Shown: piece after piece, positions 8,974 through 17,498 of the stretch
How positions within the stretch are numbered: the stretch's first letter is position 1
How the letters are laid out: every line of letters begins with the position of its first letter
Assembly: GCF_029522115.1 (NCBI RefSeq)
Contig: NZ_JAKWFK010000001.1
Span: 248,001 to 312,000 of the forward strand
Reading direction: 5' to 3'
Length of the DNA stretch: 64,000 nt
DNA from: Trinickia sp. Y13
GTDB taxonomy: Bacteria; Pseudomonadota; Gammaproteobacteria; Burkholderiales; Burkholderiaceae
The notes under the pieces: model-generated
Told to the model about the DNA's origin: nothing
Seen by the model: the letters and a program-made list of their open reading frames with translations, nothing else
Database searches by the model: none
Made by a program: the position numbers and the translations under genes

Positions 8974-10311
8974 TCATTTCTTCGCGAGCGATCCTGAGAG
9001 TCCGCTCGTGATCGAAGAAAGGCCCGACAGCGGATTCGCGCTGCCGCTCGTGGTGCCGCTGCCGCCCGTCAATGCGCCCGTGACCGTGGAGAGCAACCCC
9101 GTTACCGGGGCGAGCGGGTTGGTGCCGGCAGACGTACCGCCGGTGGGGGCGCCGAGCGCCCCGGTCACGGTCGATACGAGGCCGGTCACGGGGGCAAGCG
9201 CACTGGCGGGAGAGGTCGTGGTCGACGAGCCGAGCGCGCCGGTGACGGTCGATACGAGACCGGTAACCGGGGCAAGCGGATTGCCCGCCGCACTGCCGCC
9301 CGTCGCGCCCGCGAGGCCCGAAAGGGCGCCGGTGAGCGGTGCGAGCGGGGTGCTTGCGCTGCCGCCCGTAGTTAGGCCGCCGACCGATGTCAGGGCGGCG
9401 CCGGTCGAAGCCAGCACGCCGGCGACAGCGCTCGTGACAGGATTGCCGCCGGTCGATGCAATCGCGCCGCCGGCTCGGTTCAAGCCGCCGCTGATCGTGC
9501 CCAACACGCCAGTCAGTTGCGGACCGATTCCGGTCGACGTTCCAATGGTTTGCGTCGTCGAACCGAGAACCGACGTAATGGGCGTGATGGCGGTGCTCAG
9601 CGGTTGCGTAACTTGCTGCACCGCGCCGCTCGCGAGCGCTCCCCCGAGCGAAGCGCCAGCGCTCGAGATCGCGCCGCCGGCCGTAGCGAGGGCGCCGCCC
9701 AGCGGGGAGGTCACTGGGGCGAGCGGCGAAAGCGATCCGCTGGCGCCCAGGCTCGTCACCAAATTTCCTGCACTCGTGACGGCATTGCCAAGCTGGCCGA
9801 CGGCCGGCCCGGCGCTAGCGAGCGTCGTCCCAACCGGGTCGCTCGTCGCACCGATTTCACCGAGACCTTGCGATACGCCGTTGCCGAGCGTGGAGACCGC
9901 GCCGCCCACGTTCTGCAAGATGTCCCCGGCGGCCTGACTCGTCTGCGGGCTGACTCCCGGCAACGTTTGTTGTGCGATCGCCGTTCCCGTACTGGACACC
10001 GTCGAGCCGATGGCGCTGACGATGCCGCCCGTGCTGCCGAGGACTTGGCCCGTCGCGTTGGCTGTCGGCGTCGTCGTGCCGCCGCCCGTGCCGCTGCCGC
10101 TCGTCCCCGAGCCGCCCGTCGGCGACGATCCCCCGCCGTTCGAGCCGCCGCTTCCCGCGGCGAGCGAGCCGCTGCCGCCGCTGCCGGGACCTGAGCCGAG
10201 CCCCTGGCTCAGTGTTCCCGAGCCGCCGCAGGCCGTGAGCGAAAGCAGCGTTGCGACCGCTGCGGCTATCCACGTATTGCGCAATACCCCGTAACATATA
10301 TTTGGATTCAT
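8974..10311 (-). CDS. Low-complexity Gly/Ser/Thr-rich lipoprotein (collagen-like annotation group), paralogue 1
   Basis: 445 residues from ATG 10311 (MNPNICYGVLRN), preceded by GCGAGGAGC. A signal peptide ends in LLSLTACGGSG, and a Gly/Ser-rich tether (about 25-85) would span the periplasm or surface layer. The body shares with paralogue 2 the segments QTLPGVSP, GLGEIGATSDPVGTTLA, LSPLAPVTSPLGGALATA and AVQQVTQPLS. The C-terminal third holds about four copies of a PLAPVTGLVSTVTGALG unit. It is first in a leftward operon of lipoprotein, lipoprotein and TpsB. The function is unknown; surface display or biofilm matrix contact is only an inference. Confidence 0.8.
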   Translation of the reverse strand: MNPNICYGVLRNTWIAAAVATLLSLTACGGSGTLSQGLGSGPGSGGSGSLAAGSGGSNGGGSSPTGGSGTSGSGTGGGTTTPTANATGQVLGSTGGIVSAIGSTVSSTGTAIAQQTLPGVSPQTSQAAGDILQNVGGAVSTLGNGVSQGLGEIGATSDPVGTTLASAGPAVGQLGNAVTSAGNLVTSLGASGSLSPLAPVTSPLGGALATAGGAISSAGASLGGALASGAVQQVTQPLSTAITPITSVLGSTTQTIGTSTGIGPQLTGVLGTISGGLNRAGGAIASTGGNPVTSAVAGVLASTGAALTSVGGLTTGGSASTPLAPLTGALSGLAGATGGSAAGNPLAPVTGLVSTVTGALGSSTTTSPASALAPVTGLVSTVTGALGAPTGGTSAGTNPLAPVTGLLSTVTGALTGGSGTTSGSANPLSGLSSITSGLSGSLAKK

Positions 10312-10523
10312 TGCTGCTCCTCGCATTGGGTTTATCGAAATAGTTGCGGGCGCAAGCACTGCAATGCGCATGCCAGTTCATTGCGTAATATGCGGCCGTA
10401 CCAATTCGAAACAGCGCGATGGCCCACCTGGGTATGGGTTTCGCCGTTATGGAGCCGGTTTCAGAGAAGAGCGGTAAACGGGGGAATTGGGTGCGCGGCA
10501 GGGTCGAACAAACCGAACGTAAC

Positions 10524-10547
10524 GTAACGAGCGAGGCTTCTCGTTAC
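10524..10547. promoter_or_regulatory. Inverted repeat, candidate operator upstream of flp
   Basis: GTAACGAG and CTCGTTAC form a perfect 8-bp inverted repeat with an 8-bp spacer. The half-site GTAACG is also present just before it, and GTAACACGAG lies 10 bp after it. This clustering in a divergent intergenic region suggests a protein-binding site or, in RNA, a leader hairpin. Which regulator binds is not known. Confidence 0.45.
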
Positions 10548-10651
10548 CGGTTGCGCCGTAACACGAGCATTGTTTGGTATTGGTTCGATTTAGTGGAATC
10601 AATCTAAACTATCGTAACCCCTAAGTTGGCACCGCTCACAAAGGAGCCCTA

Positions 10652-10801
10652 ATGAGGGTAGAGTCGCCGTGTAGCGCCATGACTCGTTCAACTAGCGTCG
10701 GCTACAACAAAAACAACGCCGATCACAAAGGAGGTGCGTATCGACACTTTCTACGCAGGTCATCACTAGAATCGCGCGGTCAAAGTCGCGTCGCGGGCTA
10801 A
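10652..10801 (+). CDS. Possible 49-residue small protein upstream of flp
   Basis: ATG 10652 follows a strong CACAAAGGAG site 5 bp upstream, and the frame stays open for 49 codons (begins MRVESPCSAMTRSTS) to TAA 10799-10801. The sequence resembles no family I know and is hydrophilic and basic, without a signal or membrane segment. A second copy of the CACAAAGGAG motif lies inside the frame, so the motif may be regulatory rather than a ribosome site. Existence as a protein is uncertain. Confidence 0.25.
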   Translation: MRVESPCSAMTRSTSVGYNKNNADHKGGAYRHFLRRSSLESRGQSRVAG

Positions 10802-10928
10802 CGCCACGCCAACGAAGCAATAGACGAAGCACAATCAATCGGTCGGGCAACGAAGCTTGCTCCCGGCCTTTCGTTATGTGTCCGCGAACGAAGCCCGCAC
10901 GACGTTCACCGACTATACGAGGAGCAAT

Positions 10929-11099
10929 ATGAACCAGCTCATCAAGCGTTTCTTGCGTGACGATCGTGGCGTAACCGCCATCGAATACGCGCTCATCGCT
11001 GGACTCATCGCGGCTGCCATCGCCACGGTGGTCGGCAACATCGGCACGAATATCAACTCGGTGTTTACCGCGGTCGCCGCTGCGATCAAACCTTCATAA
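10929..11099 (+). CDS. flp: Flp-type IVb pilin
   Basis: The 56-residue prepilin is the major subunit of the tad pilus. ATG 10929 (MNQLIKRFL) has a GAGGAG site. The class IVb processing site is visible: residues 1-14 form a basic leader ending in DDRG, cleavage follows G14, and the mature protein starts VTAIEYALIAGLIAAAIA, with the invariant Glu at +5 followed by Tyr. It is the first gene of the locus, 117 bp before the prepilin peptidase gene that should process it. A weak hairpin follows, which may leave flp more highly expressed than the assembly genes. Confidence 0.95.
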   Translation: MNQLIKRFLRDDRGVTAIEYALIAGLIAAAIATVVGNIGTNINSVFTAVAAAIKPS

Positions 11100-11125
11100 G
11101 CGATTTGTAATAAAGCTTTTTAACG

Positions 11126-11151
11126 GCGATTTACGATTTGCTTTAAATCGC
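11126..11151 (+). terminator. Weak hairpin downstream of flp
   Basis: GCGATTTA pairs with TAAATCGC (8 bp, 10-nt loop) 27 bp after the flp stop, with no T-run after it. A partial terminator here would separate strong flp expression from the assembly genes, but the stem is AT-rich and this is a weak call. Confidence 0.3.
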
Positions 11152-11216
11152 TGCGTTGTGCTGATTGCTTCGGTAATCGGCAGGGATTCACTCGGTCTTT
11201 TTCGGGCTATTCGTTC

Positions 11217-11738
11217 ATGAGCATGACGTTCGCGAGCGCCCTGTTTATCGCGTGGGCGGCAACCGTGGTGGGGTGCGACTTGCGCAATCGCCGGGTTCCG
11301 AATCGGCTCGTCATGGCGGGCGTGACGGTGGCGCTCGCCTGCGCCGCGCTGCACGCCTCCCCGTTCGCTATCGTAATCACGCAGGCCGCCTATGGGGCGG
11401 TTGCTGGTTGCTTCGTCTTGTTGCCGTTCTTTTTGCTTGGCGTCATGGGAGCGGCCGATGTCAAGGTATTTGCTGTGCTGGGCGCATGGTGCGGTGTCTC
11501 GGCGCTCCTCGACCTGTGGGTGATGGCGAGCATCGCCGCAGGCGTGCATGCCTTTGCGCTGATCGCCGCCGCGCGAGCGAGATCGCGCGCAACGTGGGCG
11601 CCGGCGCGGTCGCGTTGGCGCAGCGCTCAACCAACGTTCGCGGTGGCGGGCCGCCGGGCAACCCCGTATGCGGCGCTGCTCTGCTGCGCGGCGATGGCGC
11701 ATTGGCTCGGCGCAGTCGCGCGAGGGGCGGCCACGTGA
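11217..11738 (+). CDS. tadV: Prepilin peptidase of the tad locus (TadV/CpaA)
   Basis: The 173-residue inner-membrane aspartyl protease cleaves the Flp leader and probably the pseudopilin TadE. The two catalytic aspartates are visible: D21 in CDLRNRRVPN and D81 in the GxxD motif GAAD. Four or more hydrophobic segments surround them. It is the short form without an N-methylase domain, as expected for tad loci. The region from about 118 to 155 is basic and poorly conserved. The stop overlaps the GTG start of the next gene. Confidence 0.92.
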   Translation: MSMTFASALFIAWAATVVGCDLRNRRVPNRLVMAGVTVALACAALHASPFAIVITQAAYGAVAGCFVLLPFFLLGVMGAADVKVFAVLGAWCGVSALLDLWVMASIAAGVHAFALIAAARARSRATWAPARSRWRSAQPTFAVAGRRATPYAALLCCAAMAHWLGAVARGAAT

Positions 11739-12211
11739 GGCGCGTACCTCGCGGTGCATCGCGCTTGCGCGCGGCCCGAAGCGCGGCCGGGAGTGCGGCC
11801 GTCGAATTCGCTCTCGTGTTTCCGCTGTTGTTCACGGTGCTGTACGGCATCGTGACTTATAGCGTGTTGCTCGTCGCGGAGCAGAGCCTCACATTGGCTG
11901 CCGAAGAGGGCGCACGCGCGGCGCTCAACTACCAAAACGCAGCGAGCGTGGCCGATGCACTCTCGGCTCGCAGCAGCAACGCATGCAACGTGGCGAGCCA
12001 GGCCGCGGCGTGGCTCGGCGCTTACGCGCGCTGCGCGGCGCAAAGCCAAAGCTGCAGCTACGACAGTGCGATGGACTGCGTGCAGGTCACGCTCACCTAT
12101 GACTATGCGAGTCATCCGATCGTGCCGACCCTGCCGCTCTTGAGCCTCGCGCTTCCGAGTACGTTGTCGAGCGTGGCGACCGTGCAACTCAATCCGGAGA
12201 ACCTGCTGTGA
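11735..12211 (+). CDS. tadE: TadE-like pseudopilin
   Basis: Start GTG 11735 overlaps the tadV stop (GTGA) and gives 158 residues. A short basic N-region is followed by GSAAVEFALVFPLLFTVLYG, the pseudopilin signature with Glu near +5 and a long hydrophobic helix. The rest is a small periplasmic domain with four cysteines (NACN, YARCAAQSQSC, MDCVQ). TadE is a minor pilin processed by TadV and required for Flp pilus assembly. The overlapping start codon suggests translational coupling. Confidence 0.88.
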   Translation: MRRVPRGASRLRAARSAAGSAAVEFALVFPLLFTVLYGIVTYSVLLVAEQSLTLAAEEGARAALNYQNAASVADALSARSSNACNVASQAAAWLGAYARCAAQSQSCSYDSAMDCVQVTLTYDYASHPIVPTLPLLSLALPSTLSSVATVQLNPENLL

Positions 12212-12293
12212 GGCGCCGCGCCGCATTGGCTCGTGCGTGCCGCGACTGTGCGCGCCGACGGCCCGACCGTGAATCGCCCGCGAGGAATCGAGC

Positions 12294-13220
12294 ATGACCC
12301 ATCTGAATCTGACGAAGATCGCGGCCGGTGCGTTGATCGCCGTGGCGCTATTGCTCGGGCTCTACGCATGGGCATTGAGCCGTCACACGGCGCCGCCGGC
12401 GCCGGTCGTCAAGCGCGCGACGCCCGAGGCCGCTTTTCCGGTGGTCGTTGCGACGCGTTTATTACCGGCGGGCGCGCCGATCGCAGGCGATGGCCTGCGT
12501 GTCGTGATGCTGCCGATGCGGCCGAGCGGGGCTTTTTCCGACGCGTCGCTCGTGACCCAGCGCGTGCCGCTCTCGGACATCGGCGCGAACGTGCCCGTGC
12601 TCGAGGCGCAGCTTTCGTCTGGCTTCGCCGAGCAAGTGGCGCCGGGCGAGCGGGCTGTGGCAGTGCATATCGACGAAGCGAGCGCCGTCGGCAATCGCAT
12701 TCGGCCGGGCAATTTCGTGGACGTGTTCTTTACGCTCAAGCGCGATGGCGCGAGTGTCGGACCCAACGCGGAAATCACGCGATCGCAGACGCGCTTGTTG
12801 CTCTCGCGTGTGCGCGTGTTGGCGTTCGGCAACACGGCCTCGGGCGCCGGCAACCCGGCTCGGTACGGCGTAGGCGTGCACACCGCCGTGCTCGCGGTGC
12901 CGACGGCGGACGTGGACCGGCTCGGTTTGGCCGATAGCGCCGGGCACGTGCTCTTGGCACTGCGCAACCCGCGCGATCCCGAGGCGCTCGAACCGGCAGC
13001 GAGGGAGCGCGCGGCTGCCGTCGTTCATTCGAGTTCACGCGTAGGCCGCGGCGATGGGACCGAAGCCTCGGTGCAGGCGGAAACTGGGGTTTCCTTGAGC
13101 GAGCTGTCGGCAGGCACAGCGCCGGTGCGCACGATTGCTCGACCGGGGCCGCGGCCCATCCGCTCGGTGGCCGGCATCGAAGTCATCCGCGCGGGGCAGA
13201 TGCAAGCATCGGCGAATTGA
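12294..13220 (+). CDS. cpaB: Flp pilus assembly protein CpaB/RcpC
   Basis: 308 residues. A single N-terminal membrane anchor (about 8-27) is followed by a SAF domain: FPVVVATRLLPAGAPIAGDGLRVVMLP, then PVLEAQLSSGFAEQVAPGERAVAVHIDEASAVGNRIRPGNFVDVFFT split by short loops. CpaB/RcpC proteins support the outer-membrane secretin and may bind peptidoglycan or glycans. The start has a GAGGAATCGAGC ribosome site. It is followed by the secretin gene, as in other tad loci. Confidence 0.9.
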   Translation: MTHLNLTKIAAGALIAVALLLGLYAWALSRHTAPPAPVVKRATPEAAFPVVVATRLLPAGAPIAGDGLRVVMLPMRPSGAFSDASLVTQRVPLSDIGANVPVLEAQLSSGFAEQVAPGERAVAVHIDEASAVGNRIRPGNFVDVFFTLKRDGASVGPNAEITRSQTRLLLSRVRVLAFGNTASGAGNPARYGVGVHTAVLAVPTADVDRLGLADSAGHVLLALRNPRDPEALEPAARERAAAVVHSSSRVGRGDGTEASVQAETGVSLSELSAGTAPVRTIARPGPRPIRSVAGIEVIRAGQMQASAN

Positions 13221-13352
13221 CGGGAGCATGGCCTCGATCCGCGCTTTGCCGGTGAAAGACATGTCGAAATGACAAGCAACGCGACACGCGCCGGATGCGG
13301 CGCAGTCCACATCGATCAGCGAAAAAAGGCCTATGCGAGGGCCGTTCAAGAC

Positions 13353-14834
13353 ATGGCGAAGAAAGCAACGGTAGCTAAATGGAAGCGGATAGCCATCGCG
13401 TGTATCGGGGGCTGCATGGCGTTCGTATGCGCTGGCCTATCGGGCGCCGCCTATGCGCAGGACGAGCCGGGTCTCGCATCGCAGAGCGCGGCGGCGTCGG
13501 CGCTCGTCATGGCTGCTGGCGAACAGCGTCAAATCGGCGCCGGGCGAGCGCTCGTGCGGGTGGCGGTCGGTAATCCCGATGTCGCCGACGTCCTGGTGAT
13601 TCGCGAGGGAGACGGGCGCGGCGGCGTGCTGATCGTCGGCAAGTCGCCGGGAACGACGAGCCTCATGTTGTGGGAGCGAGGCCGCGCCGCGCCGCAAACG
13701 GTTGCGCTGACGGTCAAGCCCGCCGCGGCGGCCGCGCTGGCCGACGGCGCCGCGCCCCATGTCGACACCTATGACGGCGCCGTCGTCCTCTCCGGCCGTA
13801 CGCCGACGCTCGAAACGCATCAACGCGGCGTCGACCTCGCGACGCTCGCGGCAAACGAGCGGGCGCATTCGAAGGCGCCGCGCGGCGCCGAGCGCAGCGC
13901 AACGGCAAGCAAACGAGATGGGGTGCATGCGAGCGACGAAGCAGGGGCCATCGTCGACGAATCGACGATCGCGACGCGCAGCGTGGTGCAAGTGGACGTG
14001 CGCGTCGTCGAATTCAGCCGCACGGTCTTGAAAGCGGCGGGCTTGAATTTGTTCAAGCAGAACAATGGATTTTCGTTCGGTTCGTTCGGCCCCTCCGGTC
14101 TGAACACCGTTACCGGAGGGGGCACGGGCGCCTTCCAGGCGGTAGGCAATGTGCCGATCGCTTCGGCGTTCAACCTCGTGCTCAATTCGGCGGGCCGAGG
14201 GCTCTTTGCCGACCTCAGCCTGATGGAGAGCAACAACCTCGCGCGTGTGCTGGCCGAGCCGACGCTCGTCGCGTTGTCCGGCCAAAGCGCGAATTTCTTG
14301 GCGGGCGGGGAGATTCCGGTGCCCGTGCCCGAAGCGCTCGGCACCACGTCGATCCAATATAAGCCCTATGGTGTGGGCCTCACGTTGACGCCCACGGTGC
14401 TCAGCGCACAGCGCATCGCATTGAAGATCGCGCCGGAAGCCAGCCAGCTCGACTTTCAGAACGCCGTCACGATCAACGGCGTATCGGTGCCGGCGATCAC
14501 GACGCGCCGCGCCGATACGACGGTCGAGCTCGGCGACGGCGAGAGCTTCGTCATCGGCGGTCTCATCGATCGGGAGACGCTATCGAACGTCAGCAAGGTT
14601 CCGCTGCTCGGCGATTTGCCGATCATCGGCGCGTTCTTCAAGCAACTGAACTACCAGCAAAACGACAAGGAACTCATCATCATCGTCACGCCCCACCTCG
14701 TGTCGCCGCTCGCGAAAAACGCGCGGCTACCTGCTACGCCGGGCGAGCAATCGGAGCAGCGCAGCGGCCCGGTCTGGCGCTCGTACTTAGGCGGCGCGCT
14801 TTCGAGCGACGCCGGACCAGGATTCTCACGATGA
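13353..14834 (+). CDS. rcpA: Tad secretin RcpA/CpaC
   Basis: This is the outer-membrane ring through which the Flp pilus exits. I start at ATG 13353 (MAKKATVAKWKR) because it gives a normal signal peptide ending in GAAYAQD; a frame start at 13269 adds 28 unlikely residues. Of 493 residues, about 45-130 form the N-terminal pilus-formation domain (GEQRQIGAGRALVRVAVGNP), a BON-like region follows, and the secretin core ends with VPLLGDLPIIGAFFKQ and the ELIIIVTPHLV strand. An insertion near 175-210 is low complexity. Neighbours are cpaB and tadZ. Confidence 0.92.
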   Translation: MAKKATVAKWKRIAIACIGGCMAFVCAGLSGAAYAQDEPGLASQSAAASALVMAAGEQRQIGAGRALVRVAVGNPDVADVLVIREGDGRGGVLIVGKSPGTTSLMLWERGRAAPQTVALTVKPAAAAALADGAAPHVDTYDGAVVLSGRTPTLETHQRGVDLATLAANERAHSKAPRGAERSATASKRDGVHASDEAGAIVDESTIATRSVVQVDVRVVEFSRTVLKAAGLNLFKQNNGFSFGSFGPSGLNTVTGGGTGAFQAVGNVPIASAFNLVLNSAGRGLFADLSLMESNNLARVLAEPTLVALSGQSANFLAGGEIPVPVPEALGTTSIQYKPYGVGLTLTPTVLSAQRIALKIAPEASQLDFQNAVTINGVSVPAITTRRADTTVELGDGESFVIGGLIDRETLSNVSKVPLLGDLPIIGAFFKQLNYQQNDKELIIIVTPHLVSPLAKNARLPATPGEQSEQRSGPVWRSYLGGALSSDAGPGFSR

Positions 14835-14882
14835 ACCCGGCACGGGGACGGCGGGCGCGCATCGAGCCGCAAGGGGACCAGC

Positions 14883-16163
14883 ATGAATGCACGAGCCCAG
14901 TCTGTGATTGAGCGAGCGCGTGTGGTCGCGGATTACTTCGTGTTCGCGTCGAGCGATGAAGCGCATGTGCGCTGGCTCAGCGAAGCGCTCGCGGCAACGG
15001 GCGTAGTGGAAGCGGCGTCTCCGGACCCGGACCCGCTCGGGCAACGCATGATCGCGTTGCGGCCATCGCTCGTTTTCGTCGATTTCTGCGGCGGGCGCAT
15101 CGACGCGGCGACGCGCGCTGTGCGAGCGGTGCGCGCGCTCTCGCCGCAGGTACCGGTGATCGCGGTCGGTAAGCTCGCCGAACCCGAAAGCGCGATTGCC
15201 GCGTTGCGCGCTGGGGTACGCGACTTCGTCGATCTCGCGGGCGCTGTGCAAGAGGCGGTCAGCGTAACGCGGCAGGTGCTCGAAAACGTCGCGCAGATGC
15301 CGGCGCGCCATGGGCACCTCACCGTATTGCTGGGCGCACGCGCCGGCGTGGGGGTCTCGACGCTCGCGGCCCACCTCGGCGTGCTGTTGCAGCGCAGAGG
15401 GACGCGAGCGGGACGGCATGCCGCGTTGATCGACCTGGGCCTGCCCGCGGGCGACGGCATGCTCTATCTCGACACGCGCAGCGAGTTAGATTTCGTGGAG
15501 GCCGTGCGCAATCTGCGGCGCTTCGACGAGACTTTCGTCCATACGGCGCTGGCCCGCCACGCGAGCGGTCTTGCATTAACGTCGCTGTCGCCCGATCTGT
15601 CCGCGTTGCGGACGGTGTCGCACGCGTCGGCGGTCGCGCTGCTCACGCGGCTGCGCGCCTTCTTCGACCAGCAAATCGTCGACCTCGGCGGTTTCTCGAA
15701 TCACGACTTCGTCGCACAGGTCGCGCAGGCGGCCGACGAAGTTTGGCTCGTCTGCGAACCCGCGATCGCGTCGGTGGTGTCGGCCGTCGATTTGCTGCGC
15801 GAACTGGCGGCCGCGCAATTCGACACGGGGCGCGTCGGTGTGGTCGTGACGCGATTCGACGCTCGGCTCGGGTTGTCGGCCGAGCAGATTGCGACGCGGC
15901 TCGGATTGCCGCTGGTCGCAACCTTGCCCTCGCGACGCGTGCCGCTCACGCTGGCGGCCAATCAAGGCAAGCTGCTGCTCGATACGGCCGAGCGCGATCC
16001 TTATGTGCGCGCGGTCGATGCGCTTGCCGATCGCATTGCGCCGCCAAACGAGGCGCACGCTGGCGCGCTCGACCATCGAGACGGCGGGACGGCGCTCCGT
16101 GCACGGCTTACGCGATTCATGCGATCCATGCGGTCCATTCAACTTCCACCGAAGCGGTCATAG
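14883..16163 (+). CDS. tadZ: TadZ/CpaE, MinD/ParA-like localisation protein
   Basis: 426 residues. The N-terminal part (about 15-140) has a receiver-like fold (VFASSDEAHVRWLSEAL, LVFVDFCGG). The C-terminal part is a MinD/ParA-like ATPase domain starting at 147. TadZ proteins place the pilus machine at a cell pole. The deviant Walker A reads GARAGVGVST (151-160): valine 158 stands where ParA/MinD proteins have lysine, so ATP use may be altered or lost. The gene lies between the secretin and the motor ATPase and ends 3 bp before tadA. Confidence 0.9.
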   Translation: MNARAQSVIERARVVADYFVFASSDEAHVRWLSEALAATGVVEAASPDPDPLGQRMIALRPSLVFVDFCGGRIDAATRAVRAVRALSPQVPVIAVGKLAEPESAIAALRAGVRDFVDLAGAVQEAVSVTRQVLENVAQMPARHGHLTVLLGARAGVGVSTLAAHLGVLLQRRGTRAGRHAALIDLGLPAGDGMLYLDTRSELDFVEAVRNLRRFDETFVHTALARHASGLALTSLSPDLSALRTVSHASAVALLTRLRAFFDQQIVDLGGFSNHDFVAQVAQAADEVWLVCEPAIASVVSAVDLLRELAAAQFDTGRVGVVVTRFDARLGLSAEQIATRLGLPLVATLPSRRVPLTLAANQGKLLLDTAERDPYVRAVDALADRIAPPNEAHAGALDHRDGGTALRARLTRFMRSMRSIQLPPKRS

Positions 16164-16166
16164 ACG

Positions 16167-17498
16167 ATGGCAAACGAAATCGAATTTGCCGACGATGCCT
16201 CCTCGTTCGAGCATACGCAGCAGTTTCAGGACATCAAGAACGCCGCGCACGAGCATTTGCTCACGCGCATCGAAGAACTCGGCGCGGAGTTCGGCCGATG
16301 GTCGCGCGCCGCGATCAATCAGTTCGTCGATCTGGAAATGGACAGCTTCGTGCGCTTGCGCCATATCCCGATCAACGAGAGCGAGGTGCGGCTCATCGCC
16401 GAAGCGCTGACGAAAGAGTTGGCCGGATTCGGGCCGATCGAGGACTTGCTGGGCGACCCGGCGGTCGAAGACATCCTCGTGAACGGCTACCGGGACGTGT
16501 ATGTCTCGCGCCACGGGATCTTGACGAAGATGCCCGTGCGCTTCGCGGACAACGCGCATCTGCTGCGCATCGTGCGCCGTATTCTCGCGCCGATCGGGCG
16601 CAGGCTCGACGAATCGAACCCCATGGTCGATGCGCGCTTGCCCGATGGCGGACGCGTCAATGTCGTCATCGAGCCGTTATCGATCGACGGCCCTGTCGTG
16701 TCGATCCGAAAATTTCGCAAAGATCCGCTGCGGCCCGCCGATCTGCTCGCGAACGGAACCTACAACGCGGAAATCTGCGCATTGCTCGAAGCGGCCGTGG
16801 CGGCGCGCTGCAATGTGCTCGTGTCGGGTGGCACGAGTTCGGGCAAGACGTCTTTGCTGAACGCGCTCGCCTTCCATATTCCCGAGCCCGAACGTGTCGT
16901 GACGATCGAGGATACGGCCGAGTTGTCGCTGAATCATCCTCATGTCGTGCGGTTGGAGAGCCGGCCCGGCGGCTTCGACGGCTCGGGGCTCGTGACGATC
17001 CGCGATTTGCTGCGCAACACGCTGCGGATGCGGCCCGACCGGATCATCGTGGGCGAAGTGCGCGGCGGTGAAGTGTTGGAGATGCTGCAAGCAATGAATA
17101 CGGGTCACGACGGCTCGATGGGGACCGTCCATGCGAGCTCGCCGCGCGAGTGCCTGTATCGGCTGGAAATGCTGGCGGGCTTTGCCGGCTTTCAAGGAAC
17201 GGAGTCGAGCTTGCGGCGGCAGATCGCGAACGCGATCGACTTCATCGTGCAGATCGGACGGCTGTCCAACGGACGCCGTCGCATCTTGTCGATCACCGAA
17301 GTCACGGGCTTGTCGGATACGATCATCGCAACGCAAGAGCTCTATCGTTACGAACCGATTCTCGATGCCGACGGCGAGGAAGTCGACAACTGGGCCTCGC
17401 TCGGCATTCACCCGCATTCGCCGAAACTGGCTCGCTTCAAGAACATGCTGGGCTCGGGCTTCGACGATGGGTTCTCGCAAGGGGGCTTCCGTGTCTAG
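16167..17498 (+). CDS. tadA: TadA/CpaF secretion motor ATPase
   Basis: 443 residues of the VirB11/CpaF family, the hexameric cytoplasmic motor that drives Flp extension. Visible are the N-terminal domain with [20 protein letters not shown], Walker A GGTSSGKT with K227, the Asp box ([12 protein letters not shown]), Walker [12 protein letters not shown] and the His box ([13 protein letters not shown]). Length and motif order are normal. It overlaps the tadB start by 8 nt, implying coupled translation with its membrane platform. Confidence 0.96.
   Translation: MANEIEFADDASSFEHTQQFQDIKNAAHEHLLTRIEELGAEFGRWSRAAINQFVDLEMDSFVRLRHIPINESEVRLIAEALTKELAGFGPIEDLLGDPAVEDILVNGYRDVYVSRHGILTKMPVRFADNAHLLRIVRRILAPIGRRLDESNPMVDARLPDGGRVNVVIEPLSIDGPVVSIRKFRKDPLRPADLLANGTYNAEICALLEAAVAARCNVLVSGGTSSGKTSLLNALAFHIPEPERVVTIEDTAELSLNHPHVVRLESRPGGFDGSGLVTIRDLLRNTLRMRPDRIIVGEVRGGEVLEMLQAMNTGHDGSMGTVHASSPRECLYRLEMLAGFAGFQGTESSLRRQIANAIDFIVQIGRLSNGRRRILSITEVTGLSDTIIATQELYRYEPILDADGEEVDNWASLGIHPHSPKLARFKNMLGSGFDDGFSQGGFRV

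Larger units (their letters stand above)
10312..10928. other. 617-bp divergent control region between the lipoprotein operon and flp
   Basis: No convincing long gene is present. The region separates the leftward lipoprotein operon from the rightward tad locus. It contains the inverted repeat at 10524-10547, several further GTAAC repeats (10519-10570 and 10613), and two copies of a CACAAAGGAG motif (about 10638 and 10715), the first preceding a small reading frame at 10652. I did not find a clean -24/-12 promoter with correct spacing, although the locus carries its own sigma-54 activator. Confidence 0.6.

Noticed and set aside
8974-10311. CRISPR-like or satellite repeats in the repetitive lipoprotein genes
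   Set aside because: The repeats are codon-level protein repeats with variable spacing and diverged copies, not direct repeats with unique spacers.
10840-10880. Possible sigma-54 promoter before flp (GGGCAACGAAGCTTGC)
   Set aside because: The GG to GC spacing is one base too long and the -24 element is poor. Another try at 22705-22725 lacks the GG doublet.
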